A stretch of 60,106 nt of DNA, from positions 1 to 60,106 of the forward strand of contig JAAWQC010000013.1 of NCBI GenBank assembly GCA_022800315.1. The letters are read 5' to 3'. The notes under the pieces are model-generated. The model searched no databases. It saw only the letters and a list, made by a program, of their open reading frames with translations, and had not been told where the DNA came from. Shown here piece after piece: positions 10,020 to 16,088 of this stretch (within the stretch, counting starts at the first letter, position 1; every line of letters begins with the position of its first letter). The stretch is from Clostridiales bacterium. Its GTDB lineage: Bacteria > Bacillota > Clostridia > Oscillospirales > Acutalibacteraceae. The position numbers were made by a program, and so were the translations under genes.

Positions 10020-10040
10020 TGTACACGCTATGTACACGCC
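10020..10040. repeat. Integrase arm-type site, left copy
   Basis: GTACACGCT-N2-GTACACGCC, a tandem pair of GTACACGC, matches 19841-19861 at 19 of 21 positions. One copy lies just inside each end of the element, as expected for arm binding of a tyrosine recombinase. Confidence 0.6.
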
Positions 10041-10066
10041 AAGCAAAAAAATAAGGCTCAAACCTC

Positions 10067-10114
10067 AAAACACCACCACCGTACATCCTAATGAATGTAC
10101 GGTGGTGGTGTTTT
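10067..10114. terminator. Bidirectional terminator, 20-bp perfect stem
   Basis: AAAACACCACCACCGTACAT pairs perfectly with 10095-10114 around an 8-nt loop. T-runs on both strands make it usable in both directions, insulating ssrA from the minus-strand Schlafen-like gene. Confidence 0.8.
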
Positions 10115-10175
10115 AGCAGAGTTCGCAGTTGAAGGGGTACATGCAATGATTTTTTAATTAGGTTTAGATATATTT

Positions 10176-11324
10176 TTATATATCGTTAGTTTCTATACCT
10201 AATCTTTCAGAACTCCATATATAATGAAGCTGCTTTATTCGCCAAGCATCTTCGGCCGTAATTCCCATCTTTCCGTTTTCTTCTTCTTTCATCATTGCAC
10301 GTCTACATGCTGGCGATGGTTCAATTTCTCTTACACGATCAAAATTAGCTGATGCGTATTTTATAAAGCTATCAGCTTCCCATTCATAACTAAAAAGTAT
10401 AAAACAGTTTTCTGTATGTCTGCTAGACAAACTATAAGTACCGTTCGTAAACAATTTTAGTAATCTTCCATTAAGTGAATTTACTACATAATAATAAAAA
10501 TACCGCAACTCATCTCCATCTTTAATACTCCTTAATTCGAATTCAGGGACAATTAGATGTGCCCCATCAAATCCCCAATAGTTTTCTTCATACATTATTG
10601 TTGAGTGATAAACAATTTTTAATAATCCCATACATGGATCTGGATGCAAATAGAAATAACCGCAAGGTTCCGTACAACTATGCAAATCCGTCATTTCTAT
10701 TCTATATTCGGGCGATATCTTACAGTAACCATAATTCCTGTTGCCAATATCCATATCCCAATCATCAATATTTTCAAGCAAAATATTCATACGTTCGAGG
10801 GGAGGCAAATCAAGACCAAATCTCTTTTTCCATAATTTTTCTACAATATACAAATCCGCACTTTGATTTATGGGGGTGTTCGTATCTCCAATACGCGAAT
10901 AAATATAGTTTGCATGAACAGTTATTGTTTTGTTATTCTTTCTATCTGCATAATCCTCTGATAGATATATGGGAGTGTATAAGGAATTGTGTATAAGCAA
11001 AACATCAAGATCATGGTCTTCCATATGTAAAGTATGGAGTTCAATTTCCGGCCTATATTGACCTGCAAAATTTTTGCTTCTTAAAAAGTCAATAATATCA
11101 GCTTGCCTTTTTCTATTTTCATCATTTTCAATTCCGATAATACTTCCATCATCGCGAACACCGAATATAATGTACCTGTTTTCTTTTGAAAGAGTGTTTG
11201 TCAGACAAATTATATCATGAAGTAATTCTGCTTTACATTTATGATGTTCTTCTTTATAATCCCAGAAATCTCCTTCGTGTTTTCGTGCTATAAGCATTCT
11301 AATTTCAGTAAATAGATCGTCCAT
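10176..11324 (-). CDS. Schlafen/AlbA_2-domain protein, likely accessory or defence
   Basis: 382 residues. The N-terminal ~130 residues show the AlbA_2 (Schlafen) pattern: an acidic start DFWDYKEEHHK (about 18-28), a helix ending in CLTNTL, then IIFGVRDDGSIIGI (about 52-65). The rest has no recognised domain and is rich in aromatic residues. AlbA_2 proteins bind nucleic acids and recur in phage-defence and mobile loci; this one is unassigned. The start at 11324 follows GGAGGGAAGG; an upstream in-frame GTG would overlap that RBS. Base composition is AT-rich, unlike the chromosome. Confidence 0.7.
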   Translation of the reverse strand: MDDLFTEIRMLIARKHEGDFWDYKEEHHKCKAELLHDIICLTNTLSKENRYIIFGVRDDGSIIGIENDENRKRQADIIDFLRSKNFAGQYRPEIELHTLHMEDHDLDVLLIHNSLYTPIYLSEDYADRKNNKTITVHANYIYSRIGDTNTPINQSADLYIVEKLWKKRFGLDLPPLERMNILLENIDDWDMDIGNRNYGYCKISPEYRIEMTDLHSCTEPCGYFYLHPDPCMGLLKIVYHSTIMYEENYWGFDGAHLIVPEFELRSIKDGDELRYFYYYVVNSLNGRLLKLFTNGTYSLSSRHTENCFILFSYEWEADSFIKYASANFDRVREIEPSPACRRAMMKEEENGKMGITAEDAWRIKQLHYIWSSERLGIETNDI

Positions 11325-11391
11325 TGTCCTTCCCTCCACTCAACTTGAATTTAGTTATAATTTGGCAGTAGTCATATTAAGGATATAAAGA

Positions 11392-11436
11392 TTGCGGCAG
11401 AAAGCGAATTCTAATGAATTCGTAATACTGCCGCAA
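11392..11436 (-). terminator. Terminator of the tandem HTH genes
   Basis: TTGCGGCAG (11392-11400) pairs with CTGCCGCAA (11428-11436), with a further GAATTC-based inner stem. Read on the minus strand it follows the stop at 11440 and is trailed by TCTTTAT. Confidence 0.65.
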
Positions 11437-11439
11437 ACC

Positions 11440-11652
11440 TCAATTATTATGTTGATCAGGGACGTATTCGGCAATCTCATCTAGCCTGCAATGCAAAATC
11501 TCACACAGCTTATTCAGCGTGTGGGTAGAAACGGGCATATCCTTTTGCAGTCGTTGGACGGTAGCATGGCTCATCCCATGCGTCACCCGGAGCGTGTATG
11601 TGGTCACCTTCTGACTGGACATCGTTTTCCATAACGGGCTGTAGCGGATCAT
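11440..11652 (-). CDS. Small Cro/CI-type regulator (second of a tandem pair)
   Basis: 70 residues forming one helix-turn-helix domain of the Cro/C1 (HTH_26) type, including HATVQRLQKDMPVSTHTLNKLCEIL (given only to mark the recognition helix region). It is a clear paralogue of the gene at 11739-11957, with the same MIRY-PLW start and the same LDEIAEY/LEDVAEY ending. The chosen start (11652) follows GAAAGGGAGG. A palindrome identical in plan to the one before its twin lies at 11705-11725, so both genes and their promoters were duplicated together. Confidence 0.75.
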   Translation of the reverse strand: MIRYSPLWKTMSSQKVTTYTLRVTHGMSHATVQRLQKDMPVSTHTLNKLCEILHCRLDEIAEYVPDQHNN

Positions 11653-11704
11653 CGGCCATGCCTCCCTTTCACAGCCCATTATGGATGCTGAAACGGCCAC
11701 ACAA

Positions 11705-11725
11705 CATGGCCATTGTTTGGCCATG
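11705..11725. promoter_or_regulatory. Operator palindrome upstream of the second HTH gene
   Basis: CATGGCCA-N5-TGGCCATG. It differs from 12011-12031 only in the 5-nt centre (TTGTT against TTATT). Likely binding site of the small Cro/CI-type repressors. Confidence 0.7.
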
Positions 11726-11738
11726 AAGAAAGGGATCA

Positions 11739-11957
11739 CTATAACTGCTTCGGCTTCTGGTCGGATATATATTCGGCAACGTCCTCTAGTCGGCAGCCCA
11801 GAATAGTACACAGCCTGTCAAGGGTATAAGTGGATACGTGTTTATTGTTTTGAAGGCTTTGTACCGTCGAATGGCTTATCTTGTGTTTTTCTCTTAAGGT
11901 ATATGTGGTTACGTTTTGACCAGCCATCGTTCTCCATAACGGGTCGTATCGGATCAT
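11739..11957 (-). CDS. Small Cro/CI-type regulator (first of a tandem pair)
   Basis: 72 residues, one HTH_26 domain: tight helices with SHSTVQSLQNN as the recognition region and a C-terminal LEDVAEYI helix. It is divergent from the SLOG-like gene at 12055 and shares with it a promoter region containing two palindromes (11986-12007 and 12011-12031). RBS AGGGGGAG on the minus strand. It is likely an autorepressor that also controls the divergent gene. Its downstream neighbour is a duplicated copy. Confidence 0.78.
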   Translation of the reverse strand: MIRYDPLWRTMAGQNVTTYTLREKHKISHSTVQSLQNNKHVSTYTLDRLCTILGCRLEDVAEYISDQKPKQL

Positions 11958-11971
11958 TTTTTCGCTCCCCC

Positions 11972-12031
11972 TTTACAAACCCTATTATGGCCGCTATAAT
12001 AGCCATATAACATGGCCATTATTTGGCCATG
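11972..12031 (+). promoter_or_regulatory. Divergent operator-promoter region of the HTH/SLOG genes
   Basis: For the plus strand, -35 TTTACA (11972-11977) and -10 TATAAT (11995-12000) have a 17-nt spacer. TATGGC (11986-11991) and GCCATA (12002-12007) flank the -10 as an inverted repeat. CATGGCCA-N5-TGGCCATG (12011-12031) covers the start region. Binding there would block the 12055 gene and probably the divergent repressor. Confidence 0.7.
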
Positions 12032-12054
12032 CAGAGTGGAGGAGGCAACGCGAA

Positions 12055-13248
12055 ATGACTACCTGTTATTTTTTAGGCCATGAGAACCCCTATGATCTGG
12101 ATTTGTTCCAACGCATAAAGGGTGCAGTGAATAGCATTGTAATAAAAGAAGATTCCATAAATTTTATTTTTTATCGGACAGGGGTGTTCTTTTCATATTG
12201 TTTAGCTGCGGTATTGGAAGCAAAGCAAACCTATCCTAAAAAGACCATTCTTATGACACGGGTGACAGAGGATAATGAGGAGGATGAAGAACGTAAACTG
12301 ATGTTGAATTGTTATCAGCTGCCACGCTGCGTATTTGATAAAATATTCCACCCATTAGCGGAAAAGGAGGTTGACAAAGCTACTGTAAAGTACTGGAAGA
12401 GAGTCGAACGTACATTGATTCGTCAGTCGAAATACCTTATTTGTTATCATTATCCGAAATTACGTGACTTCTTTTCCGATACGTTTTCTCTGGTTGTGAA
12501 ACAGCCTGACCTTCAAATCATAAATCTGGCGAGTGAGGAAACAACGTATTTTGTTCAAGAAGCTGTGAACCACCTGCCGATAAGTGAGAAAACCGTTATA
12601 GAAAAAGTGGATCAAGGCTACACGATGAAAAACCTGGCCGATGAAGCCGGTGTCACCGTGACGGCTATTCGCGCGAAAGATACGAGAGGGCGCATGAGGC
12701 TTCGGGCGCTGGCATCAGAGCGTTATCAACGGCAACAGGGATTACAGGGATTTGTTCCCTTTACCTGCGCTGCCGTTCTACCCGTAAGCAGCCGAAAGAT
12801 GGGTTCACCAGTAATAAGTAATTTGCGCTGTGTCATGAGTTTCCTGATTCGCAGCTTTAATGTAAGGACTTTCCTTATTGAGCAGAATGATTGTCCGTCC
12901 GCTCTCGTTGGGGAACTGAAATGGCTGACGATTATGGAAGGGGTAAAGCTGGTCGTGGCGACACATTTTGCAAGCCAAGCGGACGCTGACCAGTGGAGCA
13001 TGGAAAACGGCTATATTCCTCCGATTTGCACGATTATGAATTTTGATCCGGATACAAGAGTAAAGCGTTTACAATATCTGAAGACGATTGCGGAGATGAT
13101 GAACCGTTCCCAGTTTCTAATTTGCGCTGTGGATGAAGAAAATCCAATGAACAACGGTATTCAGCAATGTATCAAAAAGCATAAGAACACCATTCTCTTT
13201 GATATCCAACAATCAACCCAAATCGAAAAGGAGGGAATTAACCCTTGA
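12055..13248 (+). CDS. SLOG-like protein with central HTH, function unknown
   Basis: 397 residues. Residues 1-150 resemble the small SLOG (DUF1273-like) nucleotide-sensing family: it starts CYFLGHENP, then FYRTGVFFSYCLAAVLEAK and a YP step, and later RTLIRQSKYLICY. Residues about 195-225 look like a helix-turn-helix (KVDQGYTMKNLADEAGVTV). Residues 260-397 look like a second Rossmann-type half ending in NRSQFLICAVDEENP, echoing the first. SLOG domains bind nucleotide-derived signals in several defence and mobile contexts. It follows GGAGGAGG and an operator-controlled promoter. Assignment is by pattern only. Confidence 0.5.
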   Translation: MTTCYFLGHENPYDLDLFQRIKGAVNSIVIKEDSINFIFYRTGVFFSYCLAAVLEAKQTYPKKTILMTRVTEDNEEDEERKLMLNCYQLPRCVFDKIFHPLAEKEVDKATVKYWKRVERTLIRQSKYLICYHYPKLRDFFSDTFSLVVKQPDLQIINLASEETTYFVQEAVNHLPISEKTVIEKVDQGYTMKNLADEAGVTVTAIRAKDTRGRMRLRALASERYQRQQGLQGFVPFTCAAVLPVSSRKMGSPVISNLRCVMSFLIRSFNVRTFLIEQNDCPSALVGELKWLTIMEGVKLVVATHFASQADADQWSMENGYIPPICTIMNFDPDTRVKRLQYLKTIAEMMNRSQFLICAVDEENPMNNGIQQCIKKHKNTILFDIQQSTQIEKEGINP

Positions 13249-13273
13249 CAATCATCTGACGGAATGTATAATA
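13246..13273 (+). promoter_or_regulatory. Consensus promoter for a small RNA
   Basis: -35 TTGACA (13246-13251) overlaps the stop of the SLOG-like gene; -10 TATAAT (13268-13273) with a 16-nt spacer. No RBS or convincing long ORF follows closely. Confidence 0.7.
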
Positions 13274-13279
13274 ATGGTA

Positions 13280-13508
13280 GACCCATTTGGGTCCCCATAA
13301 TGATGAATGATTGGACGAACCTAGTACTATACCAAAGCGTGTATGTGGAACGGACGTCAAAAGCCGAAAAAGTATTAAAGTAGTTTCAGAAGTTAGGTAG
13401 CGTTGGGGTAGGGGAAGTTATGCCCTTATACCTTTAAAATTGTTAATATGAGCGGTTTACCGCTGAAATGTGTGAGAAGTACAGCTTGAAAAGCCGTGCT
13501 TCTTTTTC
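13280..13508 (+). ncRNA. Candidate small RNA in the element
   Basis: About 230 nt run from the consensus promoter to an intrinsic terminator (AGAAG...CTTCT then TTTTTCT, about 13471-13508). Local stems include GACCCA/TGGGTC (near 13283-13296), a GGTA-GGG/CCC-TA-ACC hairpin near 13407-13432 and GCGGT/ACCGC (near 13451-13462). No coding potential or known family was recognised. It may be a regulatory or antitoxin-like RNA, or a long leader for the genes that follow. Confidence 0.5.
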
Positions 13509-13528
13509 TATTAAAATTAGCGTCATTC

Positions 13529-13679
13529 GGGTTCCACTGCCGGAGGTTATTTTAGTTTTTATAACCTTTGGCAAAAATCTACTGATCGGAGGTGATGCGT
13601 ATGCTGTTTCGCTTTTTCTATGGCGATCTCGGCATACCTCGTTGGTCTTTTGCGCACATCACCTCCGGCAGTGGAACCC
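13529..13679. repeat. 19-bp perfect inverted repeat enclosing a tiny ORF
   Basis: GGGTTCCACTGCCGGAGGT (13529-13547) is perfectly repeated in inverse at 13661-13679. A second partner, CGGAGGTGAT (13587-13596), can pair instead with ATCACCTCCG (13658-13667), extended by GTATGC/GCATAC. The two pairings exclude each other, and one of them buries the RBS of the small ORF at 13601. Confidence 0.7.
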
Positions 13680-13687
13680 CACAATAG
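13601..13687 (+). CDS. Possible 28-residue peptide inside the inverted repeat
   Basis: The ATG at 13601 is preceded by a strong GGAGGTG (13588-13594). The peptide begins MLFRFFYGDLGIPRW and ends SGSGTPQ. It stops 21 nt before the XRE gene, so it may be a leader peptide whose translation opens or closes the surrounding hairpins. It is also possible that the sequence is purely structural. Confidence 0.4.
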   Translation: MLFRFFYGDLGIPRWSFAHITSGSGTPQ

Positions 13688-13708
13688 GAAAAACAGTGAG
13701 GTTCGGAT

Positions 13709-14092
13709 TTGGCAAGCAAATTGCCGTCGCGTCCTCTTAGTAATAATAATTTAGATCGGAACTTTTCAGATTCCGTCAAGCGGTATTTGAAAATGAAGGG
13801 AATGACTCAATCAGATTTAGCAAAGAAAAGTTTATTAACCAAAACTACCATCAGCCGGATTTGTCGGAACTCCAATGACAAAGGCTCCAGTTATATACCT
13901 ACCCAGCGAACCGTTATTTCGGTCAGCCTTGGGTTGGGACTCACCCTTGATGAAGCAAAAGAATTGTCCTATGACGCCTTCCCGGAAAGAATGCTTTACG
14001 TATGCTTTTTGGAGAAATCAATGACTGTCCTGCAGGCAAACGAAATCTTGTACGAAAAAGGGTTGCCCTTGTTGGGCAATACCGAGGAGTAA
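13709..14092 (+). CDS. XRE-type transcriptional regulator
   Basis: 127 residues from a TTG start with GTGAGG upstream. The N-terminal half is a Cro/CI helix-turn-helix: KGMTQSDLAKKSLLTKTTISRICR (residues about 31-54, recognition helix TKTTISRI). The C-terminal half is helical and may dimerise or sense a ligand. It leads a short AT-rich operon with a small ORF and a HEPN/Abi_C-like protein, so it probably regulates that cargo. Confidence 0.7.
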   Translation: MASKLPSRPLSNNNLDRNFSDSVKRYLKMKGMTQSDLAKKSLLTKTTISRICRNSNDKGSSYIPTQRTVISVSLGLGLTLDEAKELSYDAFPERMLYVCFLEKSMTVLQANEILYEKGLPLLGNTEE

Positions 14093-14100
14093 AAAGTGAT

Positions 14101-14214
14101 ATGACACAAAATGAGTTTTTGACAATTCCGCGCGTTGATATTAGAATGAAATTAATTGAATCAGATTTGTATAACGTAGATGGAGAAGGCATATTCGATA
14201 AATTGGAGATATAA
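14101..14214 (+). CDS. Small hypothetical protein
   Basis: 37 residues starting MTQNEFLTIPRVDIRMK and ending DKLEI, with GAGGAG about 11 nt upstream. The acidic, amphipathic sequence has no recognised motif. It lies between the XRE regulator and the HEPN-like gene in the same direction with short gaps. It may be a small partner protein or a chance ORF. Confidence 0.35.
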   Translation: MTQNEFLTIPRVDIRMKLIESDLYNVDGEGIFDKLEI

Positions 14215-14245
14215 ATATAACGAATTGGTGTAGGGAGAAGATAAA

Positions 14246-15307
14246 ATGATAATACCATACAATGAAATAAAAGAAATTCTTAAGGGAAGCTATATTGATG
14301 ACGGAGAAGATATCTTAGTAAAACATTCTGTTTACAAAGGAGAACGGGAGTTTGCGTTTGTTCTTATAGAAAAGTGTATGGGCTTATTGAGCAAAGAACC
14401 CGTAAATGATAAGTTAATTGTGCAATATTTACAAGGGCTATTATCATTAACGACTCCTGAAAATAAACATTATGAAGTATTTTTGAACACATGTGTTCCA
14501 GAAACATCATTAAAGGGAAAAGCATTAGCTGGTGAGAAATTATCCCTAATTGAAATTGCTGTAATAAGAGAATTGATGCAATCAAATATGGCAGAATACA
14601 CGATGAAGGGAGAATATCAAAGATGTTGCTATGCGGCAATGCTCGCTTTTTTTCAAACAGCATATTGTATGTTAGAGAAAAAACTTGGGGTTTATATCAA
14701 ACATATTGACATGATAGCCAACTTAGATGACATGCTTGAGAGTATACAACTGTATGAAACTTCTGAGCCGACAGATGTAATTATCGTTGATTGGCATAGC
14801 AATAACAAAATTAATAGTATTTATTTGTTGTACAAAAATCAGTATTCTGGTTTGGACAATGCATCTGTTTTAGATTTAGTAGCTGCTGATGTCATAGAAG
14901 AAGATTATTATTATAAGGATGAAAGATTCTCAATTGCCCCAAGCATTTTAACAAAACAATATTGTGCGATAATTGAGCATGAAATAAATGAAATAATTCA
15001 ATTACTTAATTTTTCAAATAAACCCCCAAAGCATCTTATGTGGCGTAAAATGAAACAGTATGTTAAGGATAATAATATTGATTTGGAGGCGACAGATTTT
15101 TCATTGTTGGAGGTTTTAGAAGATTTATATGATTTACGCAACAAGGGCGCTCATGGAGATGTAATAACAAAGGATGAATATAAAATAGTTAGCAAATATA
15201 AGAACCTTGGACTTTTCAACGGAATATCTATAGAAAAACTTCGATTGAAAAACGGGAAGATTTCCCCCACAATAGATGAATTGAAAGAATACATGGGTTT
15301 GGACTAA
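14246..15307 (+). CDS. HEPN/Abi_C-like protein, likely defence cargo
   Basis: 353 residues, AT-rich gene. The N-terminal ~250 residues are unrecognised and mostly helical. Near residues 294-305 the sequence LYDLRNKGAHGD carries the R-x4-H motif of HEPN ribonucleases (R298, H303) in a context like the C-terminal domain of abortive-infection proteins. If active it would cleave RNA under control of the upstream XRE regulator. RBS AGGGAGAAG. The reading as defence is inference from the motif and the mobile-element context. Confidence 0.5.
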   Translation: MIIPYNEIKEILKGSYIDDGEDILVKHSVYKGEREFAFVLIEKCMGLLSKEPVNDKLIVQYLQGLLSLTTPENKHYEVFLNTCVPETSLKGKALAGEKLSLIEIAVIRELMQSNMAEYTMKGEYQRCCYAAMLAFFQTAYCMLEKKLGVYIKHIDMIANLDDMLESIQLYETSEPTDVIIVDWHSNNKINSIYLLYKNQYSGLDNASVLDLVAADVIEEDYYYKDERFSIAPSILTKQYCAIIEHEINEIIQLLNFSNKPPKHLMWRKMKQYVKDNNIDLEATDFSLLEVLEDLYDLRNKGAHGDVITKDEYKIVSKYKNLGLFNGISIEKLRLKNGKISPTIDELKEYMGLD

Positions 15308-15480
15308 AGCTATCCCTGTTGCTGTAATAGAAGCAAGCAGTGTTTCGTGATTACAGGTTATGTGGGTTTATTTATGGAATTTAGGAATATTCCCATTCCA
15401 TGCGGGCTTGCGGGGTGTGACTACGAAACCGTTTGCCGCCATTTGACACCTGAAATAGTTATCCTAGTAATAAAAAGCAC

Positions 15481-15514
15481 ATGCCGCCCTGTATCATGCA
15501 GGGCGGCATTTTTG
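15481..15514 (+). terminator. Strong intrinsic terminator
   Basis: ATGCCGCCCTG/CAGGGCGGCAT with a 7-nt loop, followed by TTTTTG. It marks the end of the cargo operon. Confidence 0.85.
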
Positions 15515-15569
15515 CGTTTCGGGAGTTTCGCCGGCGAAACCAAACAACATCTTAAACACGCTATACTGT

Positions 15570-15607
15570 CCATAGATTGAGGTGCGCACCCGGTCAAAAA
15601 TCTATGG
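15570..15607. promoter_or_regulatory. Nested palindromes before the 105-aa gene
   Basis: CCATAGATT (15570-15578) and AATCTATGG (15599-15607) enclose the perfect 10-bp palindrome GGTGCGCACC (15581-15590). The right arm ends at the RBS of the next gene (GGAGG). It may be an operator, an RNA element or a nick/transfer site. A TATACT lies just upstream at about 15562. Confidence 0.5.
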
Positions 15608-15619
15608 AGGTTTCATTCT

Positions 15620-15937
15620 ATGAAAATTACAGACTTAATCATCGACCCCAAAAGCTTGGGAAACAAATTCTGGTTGGTGGACGTGTCCCCGGCCTACGAG
15701 TACAAAGACGGCAAGCGGACGGATACCGTCACCGGCTACCGTTACGCCGTCGCCCTGCCCGAAAAAGGGCTGGAGAAAATCAACGTCAAGATTGACGGCA
15801 AGCAGCTGATGGATCCACCCGACGGCTACGCGGAGGTGCGCTTCGAAGGGCTTGAAGTCTTTGTGTACTGGTCGCGCGGAGATTACGCCGTGGGTGCCAA
15901 AGCTACCGGGATTTCCTTGGTGAATCACAAGGCATAA
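15620..15937 (+). CDS. Conserved-looking mobile-element protein, function unknown
   Basis: 105 residues, single compact domain rich in beta-type sequence (KFWLVDVSPAYEYKDG, GYRYAVALPEKGLEKINVKIDG). It begins the GC-richer backbone operon, directly upstream of the origin and rep. Its position corresponds to the small DUF961-type proteins that precede FtsK and Rep genes in Tn916-like elements, but I do not see sequence identity to them. GGAGG lies 10 nt upstream. Confidence 0.6.
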   Translation: MKITDLIIDPKSLGNKFWLVDVSPAYEYKDGKRTDTVTGYRYAVALPEKGLEKINVKIDGKQLMDPPDGYAEVRFEGLEVFVYWSRGDYAVGAKATGISLVNHKA

Positions 15938-15945
15938 GAACAGAA

Positions 15946-16020
15946 GCGGCGCTGCGGGGCGGACGGGGGAAAAGAGATTTTTCCTTAGAAAAAGCTCCCC
16001 CGGCGGCAGCGCAGCGCCGC
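15946..16020. other. Large GC hairpin between the 105-aa gene and the origin
   Basis: GCGGCGCTGCG (15946-15956) pairs with CGCAGCGCCGC (16010-16020), and GGGGG (15965-15969) with CCCCC (15997-16001), around an AT-rich centre. It ends 3 nt before the origin stem-loop. It may be a terminator-like leader structure of rep mRNA or a second (double-strand or single-strand) replication signal. Confidence 0.55.
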
Positions 16021-16023
16021 CTT

Positions 16024-16054
16024 TGCCATAAGGGCTAGTATTACCCTTATGGCA
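16024..16054 (+). other. Rolling-circle origin stem-loop with nonanucleotide TAGTATTAC
   Basis: A perfect 11-bp stem TGCCATAAGGG (16024-16034) / CCCTTATGGCA (16044-16054) has a 9-nt loop. The nonanucleotide TAGTATTAC lies at 16036-16044, spanning the loop and the first stem base, exactly as in circoviruses. By analogy the Rep nick would fall between the two T-A of TAGTATT|AC. It lies 35 nt upstream of the rep start. Confidence 0.85.
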
Positions 16055-16059
16055 TGACT

Positions 16060-16072
16060 GTAGCACGTAGCA
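16060..16072 (+). repeat. Tandem hexamers beside the origin (candidate Rep-binding iterons)
   Basis: GTAGCA at 16060-16065 and again at 16067-16072, a 7-nt period, directly 3' of the stem-loop. Circoviruses carry tandem hexamers in the same place for Rep recognition. Confidence 0.5.
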
Positions 16073-16088
16073 AAAGGAGGCGGCACAC

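Larger units (their letters stand above)
15308..15619. other. Gap with a terminator and a cruciform
   Basis: 312 nt between the AT-rich cargo and the GC-richer backbone. It holds the terminator at 15481-15514 and the double palindrome at 15570-15607. A 77-codon open frame at 15347 crosses both the terminator and gap and has no RBS, so it is not called. Confidence 0.6.

Noticed and set aside
13468-13740. 90-codon open frame crossing the terminator and inverted repeat
   Set aside because: It starts in the small-RNA terminator stem, has no RBS, runs through the long hairpins and overlaps the XRE start in another frame. The composition is not protein-like.
15347-15580. 77-codon open frame before the backbone operon
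   Set aside because: No RBS, spans a strong terminator (15481-15514), no recognisable motif.
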